Assembly: GCA_028705785.1 (NCBI GenBank)
Contig: JAQWCT010000011.1
Span: 1-21,926 of the forward strand
From: Sulfurospirillaceae bacterium
GTDB taxonomy: Bacteria; Campylobacterota; Campylobacteria; Campylobacterales; Sulfurospirillaceae
Reading direction: 5' to 3'
DNA length: 21,926 nucleotides
The notes beneath the pieces are model-generated. The model saw nothing but the letters and a program-made list of their open reading frames with translations, had not been told where the DNA came from and did not search any database. The position numbers and the translations under genes were made by a program. This document shows, in pieces, positions 6,252 through 13,163 of this stretch; within the stretch, counting starts at the first letter, position 1, and each line of letters starts with the position of its first letter.

Positions 6252-7767
6252 GTATTTCTTCCTTTGAGTGTTTTAATTGTCGTTTATTGAGCTTTGATGT
6301 TATCTCTTTAGATTCTTTTGGTGTATATTCATCGCGTAAAAAAGAGGGAAGTTTCCGACCTCTCTCCCCCATGATGTCTTCAATCAATATGGCTTTGATG
6401 GATTTTTCTTCATAGGAAAGCACAAAAGTGAGATACCTAAATATCAGCTCACTTAGTCTCTCCAGTGAAATTTGCCATGTGGATTCTGTTTGGCTATAAA
6501 TCCACTCACTAAAAGCGTAAAATCCTTGATAGACACTTCCCTCACTCCATAAAAGTGGTGCTGATTTTTTGAAGTTTCCACTGTTATACACTAAATCCCA
6601 AAACCTCGCAAAGCGTTTCATTTTCTGCATTTGTTCAAATGAGATAAGGTCATTTTTTAAGATGTCATAAGGCGGTTTATCGGAGTAAACCATGCCAAAA
6701 AGTTCATCATGGCGAGAAAGTGTCGTTCCTGAGAGCTTTTTAAGGATACCGATTTGGATTTCGCATTGTGTGAGCGAGTAGAGCATATCAAGATTTGCCC
6801 CAAAACCCTCTATACTCTCTCCTGGTAAACCGATAATAAGGTCTACATGTAAATGTGCTTTGGTTTCATTTTGTAAAAAAGCTAAATTTTCTTCAATTTT
6901 AGGGATGTTGAGTCTTCTATGGATATTTTTAGCGATAATGGGGTCGAGCGTTTGGATGCCCACTTCAAGTTGCAAAGAAGCAGGTGCAAATTGGATGATG
7001 CGTTCTTTAAGTTCTTTTGGAAAATGGTCTGGAACGACTTCAAAATGGACAAAATAAGGCTCTTTTTTGGAGAGAAAAAAGTCTAAAAGTTGATTGGCAT
7101 TGCCGATACTAAGGTTGAAAGTACGGTCTATAAATTTAAAATTACGCACACCTCTTTGCCACAGTAGCTCAAGTTCTCCTAAAAATCGCTCTATATGAAT
7201 ATCACGAACTTTTTTATCAATGGAAGAGAGGCAAAACTCACAAGTAAAGGGACATCCCCGACTCGCTTCCACATAACAGTAACGATGTTTGATATCTTGG
7301 TCACTATAATACGCATAAGGTAAAATAATCTCATTCATATCGACCATAGGCGCTTTAATAAGTCTCTCATGAGGCAAGTTACCTTTTAAAATCTGTTCGC
7401 AAAGTTCATAAAAAGCAACATCTCCCTCCCCTTGAATGATAAAATCTGCCTTACTAAAATCAACACGATGTGGTAGATAACTTGCCTCTGGGCCACCTAG
7501 TACAATAGTGATGTGTGGAGCAACTTTTTTCAAGATAGTGATGAGTTCATGCACTTCTAAAGCATTCCAAATATAAGCACCAATACCGACTATCTTTGGA
7601 TTTTGAGCCAAGATACTTTCGACTGCATCAGACACAGCACTATTGATAACAAATTCAAGGATTTTTGCGCGTGGCTGTAGCTCTTTAAGGTTCGCAAAAA
7701 GGTATCGAAGACCAATGGCAGTATGGGTATATCTTGCATTAAAGGTGGTTAAAACTATCTCTATCAT
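6238..7767 (-). CDS. B12-binding-domain radical SAM protein (DUF4080 type)
   Basis: This 509-residue enzyme has an N-terminal cobalamin-binding-like Rossmann domain (about 1-140, with FNARYTHTAIGLRYL and VLGGPEAS), a radical SAM barrel (about 165-370) and a C-terminal helical DUF4080-like region. The cluster cysteines Cys172, Cys176 and Cys179 (CPFTCEFC) are intact, as are LEVGIQTLD and LIIGLPGES, typical of Elp3-like radical SAM enzymes. No DxHxxG motif is visible, so cobalamin would be held base-on or not bound at all. The substrate is unknown. It heads the operon with DUF445 and trmA; the trmA neighbour makes RNA modification one possibility (inference). The RBS before 7767 is weak (AAGAAAG). 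Its promoter lies in the 48-base gap shared with the tRNA-Pro gene. Confidence 0.85.
   Translation of the reverse strand: MIEIVLTTFNARYTHTAIGLRYLFANLKELQPRAKILEFVINSAVSDAVESILAQNPKIVGIGAYIWNALEVHELITILKKVAPHITIVLGGPEASYLPHRVDFSKADFIIQGEGDVAFYELCEQILKGNLPHERLIKAPMVDMNEIILPYAYYSDQDIKHRYCYVEASRGCPFTCEFCLSSIDKKVRDIHIERFLGELELLWQRGVRNFKFIDRTFNLSIGNANQLLDFFLSKKEPYFVHFEVVPDHFPKELKERIIQFAPASLQLEVGIQTLDPIIAKNIHRRLNIPKIEENLAFLQNETKAHLHVDLIIGLPGESIEGFGANLDMLYSLTQCEIQIGILKKLSGTTLSRHDELFGMVYSDKPPYDILKNDLISFEQMQKMKRFARFWDLVYNSGNFKKSAPLLWSEGSVYQGFYAFSEWIYSQTESTWQISLERLSELIFRYLTFVLSYEEKSIKAILIEDIMGERGRKLPSFLRDEYTPKESKEITSKLNKRQLKHSKEEIHDKN
6843..6852. repeat. CTACATGTAA, one-base variant of the palindrome (inside the radical SAM gene)
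   Basis: This copy differs from the exact core only at its first base. It is read on the minus strand as Leu-His-Val-Asp, in the same codon phase as copy 4. It could be a decaying copy or one held back by coding constraint. Confidence 0.6.
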
Positions 7768-7789
7768 CAGCTTTCTTTGGGTTTATTTT

Positions 7790-7798
7790 TGTTAGAAT
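7790..7798 (+). promoter_or_regulatory. Extended -10 promoter of tRNA-Pro
   Basis: TGTTAGAAT fits an extended -10 (TGn then TAGAAT at 7793-7798). It lies 17 bases ahead of the mature tRNA 5' end, giving a leader of about 11 nt. The -35 region (about 7770-7775) is not recognisable. Confidence 0.5.
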
Positions 7799-7815
7799 CT
7801 CATTTCAAAATTTGT

Positions 7816-7893
7816 CGGGGTGTAGCGCAGTCTGGCTAGCGTGCTACCTTGGGGTGGTAGAGGTCGCAGGTTCGAGTCCTGTCACTCCGACCA
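7816..7893 (+). tRNA. tRNA-Pro(GGG)
   Basis: The cloverleaf closes fully. Acceptor CGGGGTG (7816-7822) pairs CACTCCG (7883-7889) with one G-T. The anticodon stem is CTACC/GGTAG (7844-7848, 7856-7860) around loop TTGGGGT, which places U33 at 7850 and anticodon GGG at 7851-7853. The T arm is CGCAGG TTCGAGT CCTGTC-like. Discriminator A and an encoded CCA end it. The slyD stop lies 13 bases beyond on the other strand. Confidence 0.88.
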
Positions 7894-7906
7894 TTTTGAA
7901 ACTCTT

Positions 7907-8374
7907 TTATCTCGCGTGTTTTTGTTTTATCTCTTTTTGTGTTGCTTTTCGCACTTCAAGTACTGTAGCTTCAAAAATAACATCAATTCCTGCTAAAGGA
8001 TGGTTGCCATCAAGGGTAACTGTATCTTCTGTGATTTTGGTGATGGTATAACTTATTTCACTCTCTTGTCCATTTTCTTCATCAATAATCTCTTGAAACT
8101 GTTCACCCACAAAGATATCATCATCAAATTCATGTCGCTCTTCTATAACTATTAAACTATCATCGTATTTACCAAAAGACTCTTGAGGCGTCATTTGTAC
8201 GCGTATGCTATCGCCTACTTTTTTGCCTTCAAGTTCATTTTCAAGCTTTTTAAAGATATCATCATAGCCACCGTGGAGATATATCAGAGGTTCTGCACCA
8301 CTATCGAGTAAGTTTTTTTCAGTATCATTGACTGAATAATCCAATTTAACAACACAATCTTTAGTAATATTCAT
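7907..8374 (-). CDS. slyD: FKBP-type peptidyl-prolyl isomerase, SlyD-like
   Basis: This is a 155-residue cytoplasmic prolyl isomerase and chaperone. The FKBP core (1-68 and about 125-150) is split by the insert-in-flap chaperone domain (about 70-120). Family marks are YLHGGYDDIFKKLENELEG, PQESFGKYD and TLDGNHPLAGIDVIFEATVL. It stops soon after the conserved domain with KQKHAR, so the His/Cys-rich nickel-binding tail of E. coli SlyD (196 residues) is missing; this is common in short SlyD forms. The RBS AAAGGA (8380-8385) overlaps palindrome copy 5. It is convergent with tRNA-Pro and follows acnB on the same strand behind a strong terminator, so it is probably transcribed alone. Confidence 0.9.
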   Translation of the reverse strand: MNITKDCVVKLDYSVNDTEKNLLDSGAEPLIYLHGGYDDIFKKLENELEGKKVGDSIRVQMTPQESFGKYDDSLIVIEERHEFDDDIFVGEQFQEIIDEENGQESEISYTITKITEDTVTLDGNHPLAGIDVIFEATVLEVRKATQKEIKQKHAR

Positions 8375-8383
8375 ATTTTTCCT

Positions 8384-8393
8384 TTACATGTAA
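8384..8393. repeat. TTACATGTAA palindrome, copy 5 (at the slyD RBS)
   Basis: This is an exact copy between the acnB terminator and slyD. On the minus strand its last two bases begin the AAAGGA of slyD, and nine bases separate the core from the ATG: the same geometry as copy 1. Confidence 0.9.
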
Positions 8394-8397
8394 GAAG

Positions 8398-8423
8398 AAA
8401 AGCCACTTTTGAGGGTGGCTTTT
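8398..8423 (-). terminator. acnB terminator
   Basis: Stem AAAAGCCAC (8398-8406) pairs GTGGCTTTT (8415-8423), 9 bp without mismatch, around an 8-base loop. In the minus direction it runs into TTTTCTTCTT. It sits 5 bases after the acnB stop and ahead of slyD. The A/T flanks make it plausible in both directions. Confidence 0.8.
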
Positions 8424-8428
8424 AAGAT

Positions 8429-10990
8429 TTAATTTCCGAGTTCGTAGTCTTCAATAAGATTAAAATTGAGGTATTGATAGACTTTGTCTGTCTTGCCCTC
8501 AAGTTTTCTAGGCACTAAGCTCATATACTCTTCAACGCTAGGCAGTCGTCCTAAAAGGGCACAAAGGGCAGCAAGTTCGGCACTTCCTAGGTAAACCTTA
8601 GAATTAGGTCCCATGCGGTTGTCAAAGTTTCGTGTTGAAGTGGAGAAAACAACAGCACCTTCACGCACACTGGCTTGATTTCCCATACATAAAGAACAGC
8701 CTGGAAGTTCTATTCTAGCTCCTGCACTACCAAAGAGTGAATAATAGCCCTCTTCTATAAGTTGCGCTTGATCCATCTTCGTAGGTGGTGCTATCCAAAG
8801 CGTTGTAGGTACTTTTCCCTCACCTTTTAGAACTTCACCTAAAGCTCTATAATGCCCAATATTGGTCATACAACTTCCCAAAAAGACTTCATCAATCTTT
8901 TTAGGTCTATTGTCATCAGCTAAAATTTCACTTAGTGTTGCCACATCATCTGGATCATTTGGACATGCCAAGATAGGCTCTTTAATATCATCAAGATTGA
9001 TTTCAAGGATGTGAGCATACTGTGCGTCTTTGTCAGCTTTTAAAAGGGATGGATTAGCAACCCATGCTTTCATTTTGTCTGCTCTTCGTTGAAGTGTTAC
9101 TGCATCACTATAACCTGCTTTTATCATAGATTCCAATAAAGTAATGTTAGATTTAAGGTATTCAGCTACGGGTTCAATATCTAATGCAACAGCACACGCC
9201 GCAGCACTTCGCTCTGCACTAGCATCACTGAGTTCAAAAGCTTGCTCTACTTTAAGTTTCGGCAAGCCCTCGATTTCAAGGACTTTTCCTGCAAAGATAT
9301 TGACTTTATTTTTCTTAGGAACGGTAAGCAATCCTTGTTTGATAGCGTAGTAAGGAATGGCATTAACAAGGTCACGAAGGGTAATTCCTGGTTGTAACTC
9401 ACCCTTAAATCTTACAAGCACGGATTCAGGCATATTTAAAGGCATACTTCCCGTTACTGCTGCAAAAGCAACCAGACCTGAGCCTGCTGGAAAGGAGATA
9501 CCAATAGGAAAACGCGTATGGCTATCGCCACCTGTTCCTACCGTATCAGGTAAAACCATGCGGTTTAGCCATGAGTGAATGACACCATCTCCAACCCTAA
9601 GACTTACACCACTTCGTGAAGTGATAAAAGCTGGAAGTGTATGGTGGAGTTTAACATCGCTAGGCTTTGGATAAGCGGCAGTGTGGCAAAAACTTTGCAT
9701 GACAAGATCAGCACTAAAGCCAAGGGCTGCAAGTTCTTTAATCTCATCTCTGGTCATTGGACCTGTTGTATCTTGAGAACCTACGGTTAAAGTTTGAGGT
9801 TCAACATACATATTAGGGCGAACACCCTCTACACCACACGCACGACCGACCATCTTTTGCGCAAGTGTATAACCTACACCTTTTTGTTCACTGGGTTGAT
9901 CTGGCTTTGCAAAGATGTCTTCGGCGCCCATACCTAAACTCATTCTTGCTTTCATCGTAAGTCCTCGACCTATGATAAGAGGAATTCGACCTCCTGCTCT
10001 ATACTCATCAGCGATGGTATTTGGTGAGAGTGTAAAGGTGGAAACGACTTTACCATTTTTTTCAATTCTGCCAAGAAGTGGGTAAACATCAATGATATCG
10101 CCTGTCTCTAAAGCATCAACATTGGCTTCGATAGGTAAAGCGCCACTGTCTTCTGCTGTGTTAAAAAATATTGGTGCGATGGTTGAGCCTATGACTAAAC
10201 CACCTGTTTTTTTGTTTGGAACATTGGGAATTTCTCGTCCCATAAACCACTGTATTGAGTTAATACCTGATTTTCGACTACTTCCAGTACCCACAACATC
10301 GCCAACATAAGCCACTTCATAGCCTTTGGCGATAAGTTCTTTAATTTTTTCAATAGAACCAGGGAGTCTTTTCACTAACATCGCATTAGCATGAAGAGGA
10401 ATGTCACTTCTGGTAAATGCTTCACTCGCAGGGCTTAAGTCATCAGTATTGGTTTCTCCCGGAACTTTTAAAACTGCTACAGTGATTTTATCCGCAAGTG
10501 GAGCCTTACATGTAAACCATTCGCCATTTGCCCATGAGAGCATGACTTCTTTAGCATAAGCATTGGTTTTTGAAAGTGTTTCAATGTCATTAAAAGAGCC
10601 ATAGACTAAGGCAGTATGTTTTAGTGCTTCACAGGCTGTTTTTGCAACTGCTTCATCACTTGAACTAAGAGCGTCTACTAGAGGTTGAACATTGTAACCT
10701 CCAAACATTGTACCTAAAAGTTTAACCGCTTGAACCGCTGAAATAGCCTTACATGTAAGCTTTTTTTGAGCGATGTCATTTAAAAATGCAGCCTTAACAT
10801 AGGCTGCTTCATCAACACCTGGTAACACACGATTGGCAATGAGTGAATATAAAAACTCTTGGTCACCCTCTTCTTTTTTAAGAAGCTCAATAACTTGTGC
10901 TGTTTTTTTCGCATCTAATGGCAATGGTGGTACACCTAAAGTGGCTCGTTCAGCTGTTTCTTGTGCATATGCTTGTATAAAATCTATCAT
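8429..10990 (-). CDS. acnB: Aconitate hydratase B / 2-methylisocitrate dehydratase
   Basis: This TCA-cycle enzyme interconverts citrate and isocitrate, and in this family can also act on 2-methylisocitrate. The 853 residues match AcnB (E. coli 865) and its domain order: HEAT-like N-terminal domain, the swivel domain (GETNTDDLSPASEAFTRSDI, then VGTGSSRKSG), then the catalytic aconitase domains. The [4Fe-4S] ligands align as Cys707 (GSCMTN), Cys765 and Cys768 (GCSLCMG). VGTGGDSHTRFPIG is also intact. The RBS is AAGGAG, 7 bases before the ATG. It starts 23 bases after ftsK on the same strand, so part of its transcription may come from the ftsK promoter. Two TTACATGTAA copies lie in its N-terminal third, both read as Thr-Cys-Lys at places poorly conserved with E. 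coli (from memory). Confidence 0.96.
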   Translation of the reverse strand: MIDFIQAYAQETAERATLGVPPLPLDAKKTAQVIELLKKEEGDQEFLYSLIANRVLPGVDEAAYVKAAFLNDIAQKKLTCKAISAVQAVKLLGTMFGGYNVQPLVDALSSSDEAVAKTACEALKHTALVYGSFNDIETLSKTNAYAKEVMLSWANGEWFTCKAPLADKITVAVLKVPGETNTDDLSPASEAFTRSDIPLHANAMLVKRLPGSIEKIKELIAKGYEVAYVGDVVGTGSSRKSGINSIQWFMGREIPNVPNKKTGGLVIGSTIAPIFFNTAEDSGALPIEANVDALETGDIIDVYPLLGRIEKNGKVVSTFTLSPNTIADEYRAGGRIPLIIGRGLTMKARMSLGMGAEDIFAKPDQPSEQKGVGYTLAQKMVGRACGVEGVRPNMYVEPQTLTVGSQDTTGPMTRDEIKELAALGFSADLVMQSFCHTAAYPKPSDVKLHHTLPAFITSRSGVSLRVGDGVIHSWLNRMVLPDTVGTGGDSHTRFPIGISFPAGSGLVAFAAVTGSMPLNMPESVLVRFKGELQPGITLRDLVNAIPYYAIKQGLLTVPKKNKVNIFAGKVLEIEGLPKLKVEQAFELSDASAERSAAACAVALDIEPVAEYLKSNITLLESMIKAGYSDAVTLQRRADKMKAWVANPSLLKADKDAQYAHILEINLDDIKEPILACPNDPDDVATLSEILADDNRPKKIDEVFLGSCMTNIGHYRALGEVLKGEGKVPTTLWIAPPTKMDQAQLIEEGYYSLFGSAGARIELPGCSLCMGNQASVREGAVVFSTSTRNFDNRMGPNSKVYLGSAELAALCALLGRLPSVEEYMSLVPRKLEGKTDKVYQYLNFNLIEDYELGN
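10506..10515. repeat. TTACATGTAA palindrome, copy 6 (inside acnB)
   Basis: This exact copy is read on the minus strand as Phe-Thr-Cys-Lys, just before the conserved swivel-domain segment ITVAVLKVPGETNTDDLSPA. Confidence 0.9.
10749..10758. repeat. TTACATGTAA palindrome, copy 7 (inside acnB)
   Basis: This exact copy is flanked as CTTACATGTAAG. It is read on the minus strand as Leu-Thr-Cys-Lys, just before AVKLLGTMFGGYN in the N-terminal domain. It lies 243 bases from copy 6. Confidence 0.9.
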
Positions 10991-11013
10991 TACTTTACTC
11001 CTTAAATGGGTGT

Positions 11014-13107
11014 TTATAATATTTCTCGTTGACCTTTTGAGTTTTGAGCTGATAAAATGCCCATAGCCTCAAGTTGTTCAACGATGGTTGCAGCTCTGTT
11101 ATAACCTATATTAAGTCTTCGCTGGATATAACTAATCGAACTTTTTCGCTCATTGACAACGATAGCCTTGGCTTCATCAAATAACTCATCAATTTCACTG
11201 CTAGAGCGGTCACTTGAGCTCACAAAAGCATTATCTTCACTCTCTTTTAAAAAACTCTCATCGTATTTGACGGGGCGTTGTTTTTTGAGGTATTCGACCA
11301 CTTTATCGATTTCATCTTCACTTGCATAAGGCGCATGAAGTCGTATGAGACCAGAAGAGCCTGGAGGGGTAAATAGCATATCGCCATTACCGAGCAGTGA
11401 ATCTGCACCACTAGCATCAAGGATAACTTTAGAATCTATCTTTTGTCCTACTTTAAAGCTAATACGAGAAGGTAAGTTCGCTTTAATAAGTCCAGTCACA
11501 ACATCTACAGAAGGTCTTTGTGTTGCTACTATAAGATGGATACCACTTGCTCTCGCCATTTGTGCCAAACGAGCGATGTAAAATTCTACATCTTTACCAC
11601 TGGTCATCATTAAATCAGCCAACTCATCGATGATAATCACAATATAAGGGAGCGTTTCAACACCAATCGCTTTTGCTTTTTCGTTATAGTTTTCGATATT
11701 TTTCGTTTTTGAGCGACTCATGATTTGGTAACGGCGTTCCATCTCATTAACCATATTTGCCAAAGCGATGATGGCTTGTTTTGGTTTGGTGATGACAGGC
11801 GTAAGCAAGTGGGGAATATCATTGTAGATAGAAAATTCCAACATTTTCGGATCTATCATCAAAAAGCGTAAGGTATCTGGTGAATTACGGTATAAAAGAG
11901 ATAAAAGCATTGCGTTTATACCCACACTTTTACCGCTTCCTGTTGTTCCAGCGATAAGTAAATGAGGTAGTTTTTTTAGGTCAGTCACAAAAGCATTTCC
12001 AACGATGTCTTTGCCTAAAGCAATCGTTAAAGGTGAAGATGATTTAAGAAAAATATCACTTTCTAAAATTTCTTTTAAATAGATAGTTTCAATTTTTTGA
12101 TTGGGAACTTCGATACCAACAACATCTTTCCCTGGAACGGGCGCTTGGATACGAATGGTTTTGGCACGAAGTGCCATAGCAAGGTCATCTTGAAGTGTTA
12201 AAATACGAGAAACCTTAACATGCGGAGCAGGTTTAAACTCAAAAGTGGTTACAACAGGACCAGAATAAGTTCGCACTACATCACCATCAATCTTAAAGCG
12301 TCTAAGCTTCTCAAGAAGGTCTTGTATTTTTTGGTCTATTTCACTTTCGTTGATATGTACAGGTTTACTAGGGGGATTAGCGAGGAAAGAAAGTGGCGGA
12401 AGTCTAAAGTCTTTAGGTTTATCGCACACACCTTGGTCTATTTGGTCGAGAATCTTCTTATTTTCTTCAACTTCACTTAGAATTTCAACTTTTTTAGTAT
12501 TTTTCGTTTTGATGCTTTTCTTAATTTCCTCAATTTTTTCATTGGTATTTTCTTCTATTTCTTCTAAAAATACTTCAGCTTCTTTTTCAAGTTCCAATCG
12601 TTCTTTCATGCTCATCTCTTTTTCATCGACACGATACTCTTTCACTTTCGTTTTATTAAATGAAGGTTTCATAAAAGTGATGATTTCACTGATGCTTGAT
12701 TCGATTAAAAGTGTCATGGAGAGCGAAAAAATAGAGATAATAAAGAGCCAAACACCCATAATGCCTATAAATCCTATCAGAAGTTCTACAATAGAATTTC
12801 CAAAATACCCATTATAAGTACCTTTAGTCACGATAGATTGTGCCATCAAAACAGCAAAAAGTAAAATGCTAGTTGCTAAAAAAACACTGACTCGTCTTTC
12901 TGTGAGTCTGCTATCTTTATAGAGTATAAATGAGGGAATAATAAGTAAAAAAGGATAGAAAAAAGCAAGATAACCAAACCATTCTTTGTTCCATTTGCCA
13001 AGAAATGCCCCAAATCTTCCTACGATAGAAGCATCTGGTAAGATAGTGGATACCCCTAGAAAAAGCGCAATAGCAATAAAAATAATAAAAAAAGTCTCTT
13101 TTAAGAT
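11014..13107 (-). CDS. ftsK: DNA translocase FtsK, probably starting at a non-canonical ATC
   Basis: FtsK is a septal membrane protein that pumps DNA during chromosome dimer resolution. The motor has Walker A GTTGSGKS, DPKMLEF and Walker B IIIDELADLM, and ends in the winged-helix gamma domain (SSISYIQRRLNIGYNRAATI). The first ATG/GTG/TTG in frame is TTG at 12849 (611 residues), which would leave one membrane helix. The frame stays open and protein-like to 13149. It encodes three more helices (FFIIFIAIALFLGVS; YLAFFYPFLLIIPSFILY; VFLATSILLFAVLM), giving the usual four-helix FtsK N-terminus. AAAGGA (13114-13119) sits 6 bases before ATC at 13105-13107, giving 697 residues, a normal length. I therefore place the start there; TTG at 12849 is the conventional alternative. 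It is preceded by flgL and followed by acnB after 23 bases. Confidence 0.8.
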   Translation of the reverse strand: MLKETFFIIFIAIALFLGVSTILPDASIVGRFGAFLGKWNKEWFGYLAFFYPFLLIIPSFILYKDSRLTERRVSVFLATSILLFAVLMAQSIVTKGTYNGYFGNSIVELLIGFIGIMGVWLFIISIFSLSMTLLIESSISEIITFMKPSFNKTKVKEYRVDEKEMSMKERLELEKEAEVFLEEIEENTNEKIEEIKKSIKTKNTKKVEILSEVEENKKILDQIDQGVCDKPKDFRLPPLSFLANPPSKPVHINESEIDQKIQDLLEKLRRFKIDGDVVRTYSGPVVTTFEFKPAPHVKVSRILTLQDDLAMALRAKTIRIQAPVPGKDVVGIEVPNQKIETIYLKEILESDIFLKSSSPLTIALGKDIVGNAFVTDLKKLPHLLIAGTTGSGKSVGINAMLLSLLYRNSPDTLRFLMIDPKMLEFSIYNDIPHLLTPVITKPKQAIIALANMVNEMERRYQIMSRSKTKNIENYNEKAKAIGVETLPYIVIIIDELADLMMTSGKDVEFYIARLAQMARASGIHLIVATQRPSVDVVTGLIKANLPSRISFKVGQKIDSKVILDASGADSLLGNGDMLFTPPGSSGLIRLHAPYASEDEIDKVVEYLKKQRPVKYDESFLKESEDNAFVSSSDRSSSEIDELFDEAKAIVVNERKSSISYIQRRLNIGYNRAATIVEQLEAMGILSAQNSKGQREIL

Positions 13108-13117
13108 AGGAAATCCT

Positions 13118-13127
13118 TTACATGTAA
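13118..13127. repeat. TTACATGTAA palindrome, copy 8 (at the inferred ftsK RBS)
   Basis: This exact copy is extended as TTTACATGTAAA. On the minus strand its last two bases fall in AAAGGA (13114-13119). The ATC proposed as the ftsK start lies 10 bases beyond the core, matching copies 1, 5 and 10. Confidence 0.9.
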
Positions 13128-13138
13128 ATCTAGGTGTT

Positions 13139-13144
13139 ATTATA
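13139..13144 (-). promoter_or_regulatory. ftsK -10 promoter element
   Basis: TATAAT on the minus strand, a perfect -10, lies between flgL and ftsK, about 32 bases before the inferred ATC start. The T-rich stretch upstream (TTAAAT, 18-base spacing) is a weak -35. It is bracketed by palindrome copies 8 and 9, whose centres are 36 bp apart. Confidence 0.55.
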
Positions 13145-13153
13145 ACAGATTAT

Positions 13154-13163
13154 TTACATGTAA
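13154..13163. repeat. TTACATGTAA palindrome, copy 9 (forms the flgL stop codon)
   Basis: This exact copy is read on the minus strand as the last codons of flgL: part of Asn, then Tyr, Met and the TAA stop. It also falls in the -35 zone of the ftsK promoter. Confidence 0.9.

Noticed and set aside
7812..8051. Plus-strand open frame of 79 codons over tRNA-Pro and the slyD 3' end
   Set aside because: It runs through the tRNA and antisense to slyD, with no RBS and no protein-like composition.
13118..13130. ATG inside the palindrome (13122-13124) as the true ftsK start after a one-base frameshift
   Set aside because: That ATG is followed directly by TAA, as in every copy of the motif, and the motif is exact in ten places. 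A correct RBS also already precedes ATC. A sequencing error cannot be fully excluded.
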